DNA from: Aquilaria yunnanensis
Taxonomy: Eukaryota > Streptophyta > Magnoliopsida > Malvales > Thymelaeaceae
DNA length: 64,000 nt
NCBI GenBank assembly: GCA_039654915.1
Contig: CM077596.1
Location: forward strand, 310,001 to 374,000
Reading direction: 5' to 3'
Shown: in pieces, positions 41,550 through 54,463 of the stretch
Position numbering within the stretch: position 1 is the first letter of the stretch
Layout: each line of letters begins with the position of its first letter
Position numbers and translations under genes: made by a program
Notes under the pieces: model-generated
What the model saw: the letters and a program-made list of their open reading frames with translations, nothing else
Told to the model about the DNA's origin: nothing
Database searches by the model: none

Positions 41550-44500
41550 TGTAGCAACGTCGGGTCGTTTTCGGGAGTCGCCACCAATCGGTTTATCTAG
41601 GTCGATTGGATACCTTAAAATTGGTCTGCGAGAGTTCGGGGGTCCGGGAGTACGGTTACGCTAAAACAACTTTGTTATAGCGCCCAAAATTGGCACCTTA
41701 GTTGATTTTAATTTTGTTTTACTTTGCTCTTTAACAACTTCAGTTAATTTTCAAAATTAGAAATTTTAACTGAATTAATCAGATGTGGATTTTTGGTAAT
41801 TAATTTGTATGAAATTTGATATTTCCGAACCATGGACTCTGCCGAGTCACCCGGACACGGAAGTTTTAATTCCGAACCATTGACTCTGCCGAGTCACCCG
41901 GACACGGAATTTGACGAAATTTTAATCCATATCGTAAATATGGATTTTTAACTTTTTTATTTAATTTTTATTTAATTAAAAAGTTTGATATTTTCCAAAC
42001 CGTAGATCCTGTCGGATCATCCGGATATGAAAATTATTTTAATTTATCGTTAATTATTTAATTATTATTTTTTTTATGGAATTAATTACTAGTTCAATTA
42101 CTAATTTGTAAGTTTTATGAAATTTTAAGATTTGTTAATGATCTTTAATATTAACTAAATAATATTTTATATTTTTTTATATTTTTACTTCTTTTCTTTC
42201 TTTCTTTATTTTCTTTATTCTTTTCTTTTAGTTTTCTTTTTATTTTCTTGTTTTTACTTTTCTTTTACTTTCTTTTCTTTCTTTTCTTTATTTTCTTTTC
42301 TTTTAGTTTTCTTCTTATTTTCTTGTTTAATGAAAAATTTTGATTATCTATAATTACTTGATTTATAAAATAAATAAATTTATTTATCTAATATTAAGAT
42401 TTTTTATTTGATAAAGAAATTAAAGAGTTTTAAAAAAATTAACATTTATTTTATGTTTATTCTATTTATTTGATAAAAGAATAACAAAATAAATTAATCA
42501 AGAAAACTAAGGATTTATATGTATATTTTAAAAATAAAAGTAAAGTCTTAATATTTATTTGTTAAAAGGTGAATCAAAAAGTAATCAAAACTTTATTTAT
42601 TTAATGATGAAACCAAAAATTTATATCTATATTTGAAAAATAAAAGAAAAGTCTTAATATTTATTTGTTTTAAAGAATTAAGAAAAAATGATTATTTAAT
42701 AAGAAAACTGAAAATTTATATGTATATTTTAAAAATAAAAGTAAAGTTTTGATATTTATATAATTTATTTTGATAAAAGATTAACCAAAAAGTGATTATT
42801 TAATAATAAAAAAAATCAAAGATTTATATGTATATTTTAAAAATAAAGAAAATTTTTTATATTTATATATATTATATATTTTTTTATAAAAGATTAACCA
42901 AAAAAGTGATTATTTAATAAAGAAATCAAAGAGTTATATGTATGTTTTTAAAATAAAGAAAAAGTTTTGATATTTATATGATTTTTTTATGTTCTTTTTG
43001 TTTGATAAAAGATGTTTTTTAAATAGTTTTCTAATTTATAAGTCTAAAACTACATCTAATTAATAAGTCTAAAATATTTAAGAGAAATTCAATTCTTCTT
43101 TTTTTATTTTTTTTATCTTTTTGAAATCATTTGACTAAGATTTTTTTATTTTTGTTTAATAAAGGAAACAAAAAATTATATCTTTTTATTATTTTAAAAG
43201 AAATAAGTAAAATATTACTGGATAAAGAAATAAAATATTAACCCAAAAATTTTTACTCTTTTATTCTCTTTATTAATAAAGAAACTAAAAAGTTATATTT
43301 TATTATTTTAATAAATAATTAATATATTGCTGGACAAAGAGATAAGCAAAAATATTAGTCCAAAGTTTTTATTTTTTTATTTTTTAATAATAAAGAAAAA
43401 TTTATTTATATACTTTATTTTAAAAAAAATATTTTTATATACTTTTAAAAAAATTTTCCAAGCCATGGACCCTGGCGGATCATTTGGACATGGAATTTAA
43501 TTTAAGTTTTTTTATTTATTTTTTTTTGTTGGATTCTTTTTATTATTTTTCTTACTTTTCTTGAATTTTTAATTATTACTTTAAAAATATATTTAAAAAC
43601 AAAATTGATTTTTGTTGTATTTTTAGAATTATTTAATTATGATTTTTATTAATTTTTAACAAAAGGAATAAAAAGTTAACTTTTTGTTATCTTTAAAGAA
43701 ATAATAAAAACATGTATTCCAAAATAACAAAAGATAATTGGCTTTTAAAAATGATTTTTATTAGCCTTAATAATTATTCACATAAAATTCTTCTTTCTTT
43801 TTTTTATTTTTGTTTTGATAATAATTTGTTATTATTATTATTTTTTATAAAAATTAAAAGTGAAATAAATTTAATCACAAAAAAATAGACAATTAATAAT
43901 AATAAAGTGGGGCTTTTTGGCCATCCACTTTACTAACACAATAATAATAGCAGCAATAATAAAAATTAGCAAAGTTAGTAAAGTTAGTTGTTAATAACAA
44001 TAATAACAATAAAAGGTTAGTAAGTTAGTAAGTTAGTAACAATTATAGCAATAATAAAAGGTTAGTAAGGTTAGTAAGTTAGTAACAATTATAACAATAA
44101 TAAAAGGTTAGTAAGGTTAGTAAGTTAGTGAGGTTAGTTGAATTAGTAAGTAAGTTAATTAATAACAACAATAAAAAAAGGTTAGTAATAATAATAACAA
44201 TAATAAATAAACAAGTAAAGATAAAAGGGTTAGTAATTAATTCTGCAAGAACAAAATAAAAGGTTAGTGACCAAAGAGAAAGAAATTGAAAAGATGAAGG
44301 AGTAAATCAAGGTTTTACCTTTGAAATCAAATTTTGAATTTGTTGGGAACGTGAAACAGAGCACACGTGAGGGAGGAAGGGTGCGACGGAGCGCGGCGAC
44401 GGCATGGCGGCAACGCGGCGACGGCGTGGCGGCAGCGCGGCGACGGTGTGGCGGCAGCACGGCGGCGGCGTGACGAGATGACGACGGCGGAGACGCGGTG

Positions 44501-45380
44501 GCGAAGAGGCGGGGAGGTGGCGCGACGGAACGGGAGAGGACAAGGCGGCGTCGGAGGGAGGAAAAGGAAAAGAAGGAACGGCAACGGCGGGGCGGAGCAG
44601 GGAAAACGACGGCGACGGCGGGGCTCGGGGATAACGGCGATGGCGAGTAAAGGAAACGAAAGGGGGAAGATGGCTAAAGCGTCAAACGGCCAAACTTTTG
44701 AGATTTTCTGGGCAGAGGGAGGAGAGGCTAGGGACTAAGGCTGCGATTTTCCTCTTTTTTTTTTTAAAACGGAGCTCTAAGCTTTGTTTCTATTTTTTTT
44801 GTATCTTCTTCACATATTTTGGACCCCTATTTATAGGGGAAGGGGTGCTGGACTTTTCAAAATTAAAAATTAATTAAATTCAAACTTATCTCTTAATTTG
44901 GTAAAATGACAGTTTCAGTCCTTTACGTCTCTCAGACTCTGGATAAGCTCCAGAAGCTTCTGATTTTGACAATTTTGTCGTTTTCTGTTAATTTGGGCCA
45001 GAAACGTTAGTCTGGCCCAAAATTGACGCGGAAAATTACCCAATGCTCCTGGAACTTTCAGAATTTGTCAATTTTTCCCAAAACTTCTAAATTTTGTCAT
45101 TTTTACCTCAAACTTTTTAATTTTGATATTTTTACCCCAAACTTTTTAATTTTGTCATTTTTATGGAGTTTTCTTTTTATTACAAACATACACATATACA
45201 CACATATATCATTTTAAATCAAATCTTCACAAAACAAAAAAAAAATGTATTTTAAACTAATTAAAAAATTTTAGTAATAACAATAATAATAATTAATTTT
45301 TTTTTAAATTAATTTTTTTATTTAATTTTTTTATAAAAAAATTTTTTTTTTAAATAGTCGGACGAAATTGGGTGTAAACA
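41550..45380 (-). repeat. 5' LTR of element 2
   Basis: 3831 bp with TG...CA ends (plus strand TGTAGCAACG to GGTGTAAACA). It is clearly diverged from the LTRs of element 1 but shares the TATA box, four 40-bp palindromes, GC-rich leader block (about 44340-44720, here GGCGACGGC-like repeats) and AT-rich remainder. The first flanking bases on the right are AACAC; the matching duplication lies outside the window. Confidence 0.92.
44827..44836 (-). promoter_or_regulatory. TATA box of element 2 LTR
   Basis: CTATAAATAG on the minus strand, same ten bases as in element 1, framed by runs of C and G. Confidence 0.8.
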
Positions 45381-45660
45381 AACACATAACAAATTCTACC
45401 TCCATGGAGGAAAATATTGTAATAGATTGTTTTATACTATTCCAAGATACAACTCCTCTAGCAAGAAGGAATATATATCCAGAAGTAGACTTTAGTGTAT
45501 CCTTACATCCACCAAAATTAAAATTTGAATATCCACCCCGTTCCAAATGGTTGAATATTTGTAGATCAACATGTATCTTTAGTTCTTTGCAAATACCTGA
45601 TGACCTTTTTAGTGGCATTCTAATAATCTTTTCTATAGTTGCTTTGGTACCTACCAATTA
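45381..45660 (-). pseudogene. Copia RNase H fragment
   Basis: Reads GGYSNFNFGGCKDTLKSTSG and then VSWNSIKQSITIFSSMEVEF, the typical Ty1/copia RNase H core with GYSDADWAG changed to GYSNFNFGG. It stops abruptly at the LTR of element 2, marking the insertion site. Confidence 0.85.
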
Positions 45661-46560
45661 TTCCTATTGCAAATCCCAAATTAGGTCTAGTACAGAATGC
45701 ACATACATTAGACTTCCAACTGCACAAGCGTAAGGGATAGATTCTATCTCCTTTCGTTCCACTGCATTTTATGGACACTGATTATGACCGAATTTATCTC
45801 TTTTAACAATGAGAGCCACAGAGTGGGAAAATTTTTCATACAGAATCTTTTCAAAACTTTATCAATATTGTCCTTTTGAGATAGTCCTAAAGTTTTTATA
45901 GGTTTATCCATCTAAAGTCCTTATATGTCTATCCCTGTGAATCTCTATGCTGATAATATAAGAGGTTTTACCCAAATCTTTCGCTTTAAAGTTTTGAGAA
46001 AGAAACTTCTTCACATCATGAAGTAGGCCCCAATCATCGTTCGCAAGTAAAATGTCTTCTTTATATAGGATCACATCATGAAGTGATCCATGATGTTTTT
46101 TGTAAAACCATAAAAGGTTATAACATCATGGAAAGTTAAATACCATTAGCAGGAGACTTGCTTTAGCCCATATATATATTTCTTGAGCTTGGAAACTAGA
46201 TGACTTTCTTGCTTAAGACAAAACCCTTCAGGTTGAGTCATGTACACCTCTTCCTTCAAAGATCCATACAAAAATGACATTTTCACATATATTTTATGTA
46301 ACTCAAGATCAAAATGAGCTATGAAAGCCATGATTATCCTGAATGAATCATTCTTAGAGACTGAAAAAAAGGTTTCATGATAATCAATGCCTTCTTTTTA
46401 GTGTACTCTTTGGCAACAATTTTGGCTGTCTATCGTTTTATATTAACCGAGGCACCTTTCTTGGTCTTATAAACCCAATAGCAGCTGGTGGCCATTGATC
46501 CTCTAGGTAACTCAATAAGATCCTAGACTTTGTTCTTATCCATCGAATTCATCTCCTTTT
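45661..46560 (-). pseudogene. Copia reverse transcriptase remnant
   Basis: The best stretch is 46146-46331, with KMSFLYGSLKEEVYMTQPEG and KKYIYGLKQ, the copia RT signature. Near 46040-46080 the YVDD-like site reads YKED, so the enzyme is dead. Several stops and shifts occur. Confidence 0.85.
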
Positions 46561-46568
46561 TCATGACA

Positions 46569-47000
46569 TTAAGCCAAAGAGAGGATTTTTTTACCACTCA
46601 TGGCATGTGAAAATGTTTCTAGATCACCATTTTGTCCAACACCACAATCGGATTCTTGAAGGTATACTAAAAACTCATAAAAAATTGCTGGTTTCTTTAC
46701 CCTTACAGATCTCTTTAATCTTTTCGCTTCAATTGCATTTTCTTCATTTTGGTGGTTTAGTTTTAGGGGTTGCTTTTCTTTATGAGCCTTTTGTTCAAGT
46801 TGCTTTTCAAGAATACCAAATTGATTGTTTTGAATAACAACCAAATTTCTCGACTGTATAGGCAACTTAGGTAACTTAATTTGTACCTCAAACTTAAACT
46901 TATAAGGATTAATACTTTCACTAGTTCCAGGATCATCAAGGAACTTAGGATTTTTTTACTCAACAATTGTAAATGCATGTGAAGGACAATAAAACCTATA
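46569..47000 (-). pseudogene. Copia integrase-RT linker remnant
   Basis: Contains RLKRSVRVKKPAIFYEFL, the usual basic linker ahead of copia RT, in a 98-codon frame (46569-46865). Confidence 0.65.
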
Positions 47001-47408
47001 TATGGATGTCAATAGGTAGGATTTGGGATGGGTAACCCTCCCATCAAGTAATCGGGTTTAAGTAGTACTCGCCTTACAGGTAGTCAGGTATTTGATATTT
47101 TTAGACTTCTTTTATCATATATTTGCATATATTTTCAAAAGAATATGTATATTAACAATTAATTAATACTTTAAAAATCATAAACTAAAGTAATATAAGA
47201 TAATTTATGTTAAACTATAACTTTATTTTTGAAATAAAATCATATTTTCAATATAAATATACTAATTTAAGAAGAATGCGGTTAGAGTCGGGTTGGATAA
47301 GTTAAACCCATACCCTCCTCATGGCTTCACGGGTAGGGTTGGGTTCGAATTTAAGTAGCTAGGTTCAAGGGGAGTGGGGCTAGGTCGGGTTTTTTTTTTA
47401 CATCCCTA
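47001..47408. mobile_element. hAT-like non-autonomous element in copia
   Basis: A 408-bp insert with inverted ends TATGGATGTC and TAGGGATGTA, typical of plant hAT elements. Inside are GGGTTGGGT-like and AT-rich stretches, no gene. Flanks AACCTATA and AACCATAT look like an 8-bp duplication with one indel. Confidence 0.65.
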
Positions 47409-48014
47409 AACCATATTTCAAATATACACAATAGTTTTCAAGGCTTTGCTCCAAAGCGATTAAGGTAAATTAGTGTTATTAATCATGCTCTTTACCATAC
47501 TTATAAGAGTATGATTCTTTCTTTCATCTGCACTATTTTGTTGTGGTGTGACAGGCATTGTATATGACCAATGATACTTTTTTACTCAAGAAACTTTGCA
47601 AATGGACCAAGCATTTGTCATCTTTTTGTGTACCTTCCATAGTACTCACATCTTTTATCAAATCTAGTAGTTTTGATTTTTTTCTCTTTTTGCTTCTCAA
47701 CTTCTGTCTTATAAGACTTAAAAGCATCGAATGCGTCAGTCTTGTCAAAAAGTAAATAGAGATATATGAATCTCATATGGTCATCAATGAATAAGATAAA
47801 ACATCTCTAACCATTAAAGCAACGTATAATAAATGGTCCATGATAGCCTATGTGTATGATCTCTAAGGTTTTGCAGCTTCTCTTATCACTTTTACTAGTC
47901 TTGTTGGTTTGTTTTCCCCTTATACAGTCCGTATGTACCAAAGTTAATGAAATCAAAATTTCTTTTAAATGATTGTTTTTTTTGCTCAAAGAAGATATCC
48001 CGATCTTCTATGCC
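47409..48014 (-). pseudogene. Copia integrase remnant
   Basis: Includes CIRGKQTNKTSKSDKRSCKT (end of the zinc region), FIDDHMRF and FDKTDAFDAFK in changing frames. These are the start of the copia integrase core. Stops and shifts throughout. Confidence 0.8.
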
Positions 48015-48019
48015 ATAAA

Positions 48020-49950
48020 TTTTATGCACAGACTAGTATTGCCTAACCTTAACAAAGCAATATAGTGATATAGCGTGCTAAAGCTTAATATGGAAAGCCT
48101 GCTTAGCCACTTCCAAACACTTAGGGCTAACCATTGTAGCAGTATCCTGGATTGGGGTTCAAAAATCCATTACTGTCTATAAAACTAGGAACTAGCTTTA
48201 CAAGCTAGTTTAGTAATGCATAAGCCTAGAAAAATAATCCATTTAGCAAGTTTATCTTATTTGAACAAGGTGAAACTTTAGCCAACCCCACCAATAAAAT
48301 AGTGTTCCTGTAATGAACCATTTTCTGTTTTAAGCAACTACGTGATATTAAGCACCTTGCTTCAGCTTAAACCAAGTCATTCCATCTTACAAACATCAAG
48401 ATTAGGGTTCCTAGCCCTTTAAGACAGATCAATTAATCTTTAACCTTAAAAGTAAAAAACATAGGTTAAATTTAGTAGGTTTGGCTTCTGATTTTAACAA
48501 AAGTTCTTCAAATCCTATATTAATGTGCTTTAGTTGATCTTAGATGTTTTTTACCAAGTTAATTAACAAAAAACCACTAGAAACACTTAATGATTAAACA
48601 TTAAACAAGCATTAAGCCATAAGTCAACATTTCATCTAACTATGCACATCATACACCAACTTTGGTTACCATCCACATAAAGATGTTTAAGGACATGTAC
48701 ATTGTCTTGTGTTACTATGAATTATATGCTTTTATAACAAAAGCTACACATAAGACATTAAGTCAGTAGGCTTCTTAGCTCTTAAGTTGCTTCACTTTCC
48801 ATACACTTTATGTTTACATATGTATTGCCTACTATTACCAGAAAGACTTTCTTAGTTTCACACTCATAAAATTAGATAAGCAAAACTCATAACCGAGGGA
48901 GATATACCTATAAACCAAAACCTCAAAAAACTAACACCAACATTAGTGCTCCCTTTCCCTTTCCCCTGAAAGGTTAAATAAAAGGGGGTGAGTTCATGTG
49001 TCATTGAACTTAATAAGAGATTTTTCATGCTCTTTCCCTGAAATCATGATCGGCTGGCACATAACAATCATAATAAACAATATGCAGACCCAATGATGCA
49101 TGACTGACACAAACACATATGCAATCAGCCTCCAGTATTAGTAACCATAAATGTTCATCAATGAGCTCGAGAAACCTGTCATGGTTGGCCTAGCCAGGTT
49201 TCCTTGTCACTTGTGATCATCCATCGTGCTAACACTAAGAGTCTTACATTGATTTTATGATTTGTTAATCACTGTCTCTACACTTAGGTACAGATCATAA
49301 AACTTTAAGCTAGCCCTGCCTTAGCATGCTTCAATCATAAACAATTCACCATTCAAAGCAGTCATTAAGGGCAAATTGAGCTTAGAATTGTAGAAGCAAG
49401 TAGAAAAATCAACCAACCTGAACTTCTATTGAAGCATAAACAACTAAAAAGCCTCTTGATCTTGCTGCTTGCAACACAAGATACCACTTTCCTAAGCTAT
49501 TCCCCACAAGACTTCACTTGTCCAAGCCATATTCCTCTAAAAATCACCAATTTCCAGCTTATACTTCCTTTGAAACTTAGAATTAGCTTAAAAATAGCTA
49601 AGGGAATATATTTGACTGAGTTTGCCAGCTTTGTACCCATGTAATCCACTAAGGAAGTCAAACTACATGGGTGGGAGTTAATTACCGGGTTGGTCCTAAG
49701 TTTCTTTAACTAGTTGCACTTAAGTATATAACTTAGCAACTAGTTCATTAAACTCACACTTTGCTTAAGTTGTTACACAACCCAAGAGCTTCATAAGTAC
49801 AAGTTCCTTCAATGTCACACAAATTTGGCCAAATTTTTTACAATAAAAATACCAAAAATCACACTTTGATACTAATTAAATGTTAATAAGCTCAAATAAC
49901 ATAGTCTTTTCTTCTTGACTAACCTTATGGCCTTGGCCATGTGTGTAACA
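48020..49950. mobile_element. 1931-bp insertion with ATAAA duplication, class unknown
   Basis: Flanked by ATAAA at 48015-48019 and 49951-49955. Taking it out makes the copia frame continuous at the GAG-pre-integrase zinc region, so the limits are exact. On the minus strand it begins TGTTACACAC and ends GTGCATAAAA. It contains no gene I can support. It may be a solo LTR with a decayed end, but I see no second copy in this window. Confidence 0.75.
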
Positions 49951-50218
49951 ATAAAAAAGAGGAATTTCCATCAACCATGCTCCTCTTTATGTCAACATTT
50001 AAGTGCATGGTCAAATAATCATTCATAAATATGGAATCAAGATTGAACTTATATAAACCACCAATTAAAGTACCACCAATTGAAGTTCCACCACCAATGG
50101 AATTATTATTCTTTGAAATAATAACACTTGAGTCCATAAACAAAAATTCATATCCAACTGAAACAAGTTTGGAAATCAAAACTAAGTTTTTAGGAAAAAA
50201 AAAGGAACATAAAACACC
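49951..50218 (-). pseudogene. Copia protease-distal and GAG-pre-integrase fragment
   Basis: Reads FYVPFFFPKNLVLISKLVSVG and then SIGGGTLIGGLYKFNLD-type residues, the region between copia protease and integrase. The catalytic protease part that should precede it is absent on the far side (62475 on), so about 100 codons were lost before or during insertion of the Athila-like element. Confidence 0.75.
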
Positions 50219-50223
50219 TTTGG

Positions 50224-51840
50224 TGTCGCAAGTAGTAAAATCTCAGCAGTTCGAGTGTCAAACCATAGAGAAATGAATTAAGAAATACAAACTACAGAAC
50301 TAAAGAAAGATTTGATAAAAGCTGTGAACAATTTTGCTTAAAAACTCAATTTTAAGAAAATAGCTAGGTTTAGGATATCTACTTTTAGTATATTAGTTAT
50401 GGTTAATTTTAGCTCGTCTTTGCCACTTAATTGGTATCCACACATAAAAAAGGTATATTAGGTATGTTAGGCATGAATTAGAATTAGCCTTCATTGATCT
50501 TATAATGCTAACATTTGCAAATGGGTTCAAGTATTCATCATGTCAACCTTGGTATACAATAACTCAAGATTCCAACATAGCTAGTAGAGCTATACTTTAT
50601 AGAAAGAATCAAGTAGCTTTTGCACCAATAATTGACTATGATGATTTAGGACTCTCACTTAACAAAGAGGGTAGCTAAATCGATAAAGAAAATCAATACC
50701 AATAACGTTAGAATCCATTCAAACTACCCATAACCTTTATACTAAAAGCTTCACCATTTTACCTTAGAAAAAAGAAATATTAATTAGTCATGATAAGAGT
50801 AAACAACATGTATAGAAATGAAATAAACATATATTGAAAGATCAAAGGAAGAATAAGAAAAAAAATACCTTAAACATAGCTTCGGAATTGAAAACTAAGA
50901 AAAAAATCAAAGAAGAAAAGCTAGGTTTAATACAAAAACTCTAAAATTGTCTAGGAACAAGCTTTATTTCATCCTCTTCAAGCTGCCTATTTATAGAGCC
51001 TTGGGGTAGGCAAAATAGTAAATGGCAGTTAGAATAGAAAAGGTAGGTGAATGCAAATTAACAAAGGCATTTGAAAACTTATTTTAATTTTTTGACAACC
51101 ATACACATCGATTTAGGTCTTCCTCAAAGCATGAGATTTGTAGATCTCTTTTTCAGCTTCGAAATGATAGCTTGATCATTCAAAATTAATGTCTATATCC
51201 CAAGTTATGTTTTTTCTATCAAAATTGCTCTTTAGTGCAAGGCAGAATAAATAGTCTCATTTATAATTTTCAACAATAAAAACAATCAAACTATTCTCAG
51301 CATGTGAAATAGAGTTAAAGATTTATGTATTGACTTTTGGATGAATTTCAAATCAATCAATTCTAACATCTATAACTCTAGATATGATTTTTCTTATGAA
51401 TGATCGCTAAGTGCGCGAATGATGCTGGAACTAATTCTGTTTGAGATCCAAATTTGGTCTCCTCTATCTCTCAATTACGCTGGATCACAAACTAAATATT
51501 GTAGACATTTGAGGCCGCTATCATTGGTACAAGAATTGTGAGATATCATGATTTTATCCACCTACATAAACAACAGTTATTTAACATATTTTATAAATAT
51601 GAACGAATAGTAACCCATGTATGAATAGCAAATACGTGTATGAACAACAGCCGTTGTATGAACAGTGAAATACGGTGAATGGTAACCCCATGTATAAACA
51701 ATAAATACGTGTATAAACAGTAAATATGCGTGAATAATAACCCGGTAGAATAACTACTCATGTTAGAGAAATTAATCATACTCAAAGTGTACAATAATGG
51801 TTTAAACCCTTAATAGCTATACACTAATGAGTATTCATCA
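50224..51840 (-). repeat. 3' LTR of the Athila-like element
   Basis: 1617 bp, roughly 80 percent alike to 60848-62474 by eye. On the minus strand it starts TGATGAATACTC and ends TTGCGACA. Confidence 0.85.
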
Positions 51841-52690
51841 CACCTCCCAACCAAGTTCTTACTAGTCCCTAGCAAGTAAAACGATGTACTCAATGAATAC
51901 TCAGGTTTCATCTAATATTTTCCATAATCAATCTCTTTACTATAGATCAGAAACCATTGAAGTAATGAGCATCAAAATTATAGTACTGAAAAAAATAAAA
52001 ATTTTATAACTATTTATGCACTTCTCAACCACTCAGACAAGAGAAAAGTGTGAAAAATTATGAGTTGTTGAGTGCAGTGAGTGTTCGACTGACTATCTTG
52101 AGTATTTAGAAGATTTTAGTAAATCATACCAATATTTGTGGCTTATCAGAACAAATTTAATTCAAAACCATCGCTTTAGCGGCTTTCACACTTTTACACT
52201 ACAATAGGTTCTTTTTTTTTTTTTTCACTTTGCCTCAAGCCTTATTTGGAGAACCTCGGTAATAGGTAGACATTTCCAAGAGCGAACAACGCTTGTTGTT
52301 TTCTTTTTTTATTTTTATACTTCTTCTTCTACTTCCATTTTTTTCTTCTATTATATATATATATATATAACTTTCTGGTGTTGTTGTTGTTGTTTTTCTT
52401 TTCTTAAATCAAGCTAAGATATGATTCATTGAAAGTCCTAATAGCCATATAGTTGGAGGATTATTTGAAAACTAAAAGATAATCAATATTTTTAGCATTT
52501 GTAAAGATAGTAGCAATTCATAACTTAAACATCCTAATCCCTTGTCAAAGTGAATGAAATTTGGCTAAACCATTATGTCATATAAAATTTCAAACTTGTA
52601 AGATTTAATGCAGTTCATTACCTCAACAATTTTATCATTAAGCATAGAAATTTTAAGAAAAGAAAATATAGATTATTTCTGAATGTGTCA
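51841..52690 (-). other. Polypurine tract and non-coding 3' region of the Athila-like element
   Basis: The minus strand has GGTTGGGAGGTG against the 3' LTR (51841-51852), the polypurine tract. Beyond it are poly-T runs, a TA run at 52345-52366 and no gene. Confidence 0.65.
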
Positions 52691-53094
52691 TCTTGTAGGG
52701 GTTTGAAAACCTACTAAAAAATTGTTATGACTAGCATACTTACTAGGATGTGACTCAAGAGTAAAATTACTCCTTACTCAGTCATCCTAAATTAATGGCT
52801 CTATCTAATGGTTTTAATATCAGTATATGAAAAACTACCCTAAAAAAATTCAAATATCAATTATTCCTCCCCCAAACCAGATTAAGACATTTTCCCTAAT
52901 GTCAAAATATAGATAGGAATAGTGAAGAAGTAGTCACATGAAAAGGTAGTTATTGAAAAAGAAAGAGCCACTAGTTCAGGTTGCTCTCTTCCACAATGTT
53001 TTCTTTACTTATTAAGATTAATATCCTATAAAGGAACAATAATAATAAAAATAAAATGACTAGCAGGGTAAAAGATACTTATGAGATGAAACTT
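52691..53094 (-). other. Cassette spacer homologue in the Athila-like element
   Basis: 52720-52830 matches the spacer downstream of LOG in elements 1 and 2, with AGGATGTGACTCAAGAGTAA and GGTTTTAATATCAG. It shows that the cassette was shared together with its untranslated flank. Confidence 0.7.
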
Positions 53095-53720
53095 GTTGGG
53101 AAGGACTGTTGTACCCAATCTATCTGAATCACTGCTGGATCTGGCTTAGGAATGAAAGCTTGCATCTGTCTAGCTATTCTTTAATAGTTGATGTAGATAT
53201 TAGGATCCATCTTGCCATTTCTAAGAGAAATTTCCTTTGCATAGCTTGATCTATGAAAGATAATAGATCTGTAAAGAAATTGTTAACATTTAATAGTTCA
53301 ATGGGATTCCGGTGCATATTAAGTTGTGTCATGGAAGCAATTTAGAAAGTTTCCCCTTTTATACCAAACCCTCCTAGTAGGACAATAAGGGCATTAGAAT
53401 TATAAAGTATTTGTAACAAATACTCTTGCATATTTAGAACAACTAATTTTTCCCTAATCATAAATCCAGAAATCCACCTCAAAGGTGTGAGAATGATACA
53501 AAAAACTTAGCTGCCCCCTATAAAAGTTGTTGTTGCTACACCTCCCATCAACCTGACACAAACTGCCCCATATACCAAATGTATTTTTCCTTCAGCTAGG
53601 ACTCTACCCAAATGATTTGTTGGCCTCAAGAACTCTTCGTCCTTTCCAAAGAAAAATCCACAAAATACACATATATTTCAGAATCTACAAGTTGAGGTTC
53701 CTTCCATTTCTACCCTTAAC
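53095..53720 (-). pseudogene. Decayed LOG gene in the Athila-like element
   Basis: Homology to the LOG cargo along its whole length: GKDEEFLRPTNHLGRVLAEG, KIHLVYG and the C-terminal PIQIDW-like end can be read. Stops, shifts and lost motifs (the GGGS loop is changed) show it is dead. It has ICVFCG, the usual LOG form, where the young copies have ICVFSG, so it preserves an older state. It is intronless like the others. Confidence 0.85.
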
Positions 53721-53879
53721 CCTGTGAAAAATGAAAAGAAGAACTTACAATTATAAAGATAAAAAGATAATACAATGATAACACCTACAAGAGTAGGTAG
53801 ATTATTGTTAGAAGAAAATGAATATTTTAAAAAATAACGGCATGTATGTACAGTAGTTGTGATTGTGCCTCACATCTTT

Positions 53880-54463
53880 CTCTAGTTTTATGTCCAGTAA
53901 CGGCTTCAACACCTTCTATGAGTCGGAGATTTCCTTCCAATTTAGTTTTCTTACAAACTGGCAAATAGAGTTTTTTAAAGTCAGATTCTCAAGACTATAA
54001 TGCTTTCGTTCTTTACAAAAATACTTCAGAAACCATGAAATTCATTTTGTACTAATCCACAAGAAAACTTATCAAGAGTCAATCAGATATCATCCAAAAA
54101 ATCTTTACTCAGCCTATTCATAATGAATTGTATTTTATCTTATCGATTATTGGGCATTATTCATAAAGAACAACATCTAGTATTATAAATCCATTGACCA
54201 CACTTATGACAGACTCGTAACCTCTTTGCTCTTCATTTTTTTGGTATAATAGCTTTTGCCTAAACTAGACATGTGGTACACAAATGCATTTGGGATTTCA
54301 TCAGCCAAACAGATATTAGCTTCAATTAACCAACGTACATATTTAGGAATACCCTTGTCCATCAATACTTAACCTTTCACATCTAGCCTAGTAAATTCTT
54401 TTTAGAATATTTAGAGGGAGATAAGGAAAGTATTTTCCGAAAACAGAAAAAAATAGAATCCAT
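53880..54463 (-). pseudogene. Decayed Cys4 small-protein gene in the Athila-like element
   Basis: The single copy here. On the plus strand the finger region reads ACACTTATGACAGACTCGTA followed by AACCTCTTTGCTCTTCA, the same as copy D of element 2 with substitutions. The start (ATG near 54463) and the downstream PRLIEG-like frame are also recognisable. Several frameshifts and stops. It has the same order and orientation relative to LOG as in elements 1 and 2. Confidence 0.8.

Larger units (their letters stand above)
26642..45380 (-). mobile_element. Element 2: older Tat/Ogre-like retrotransposon (right part)
   Basis: Same family and gene order as element 1. From right to left it has the 5' LTR, tRNA-Arg primer site, gag-pro, intron, pol, three small-protein genes, LOG and hairpin array. 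It is cut by element 1 inside the array; its remaining array (1-424) and 3' LTR lie to the left. It has no ORF1 and carries stops in gag, pol and LOG, so it cannot be autonomous. It sits in the RNase H part of a copia element: the copia frame ends exactly at 45381. Confidence 0.92.
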
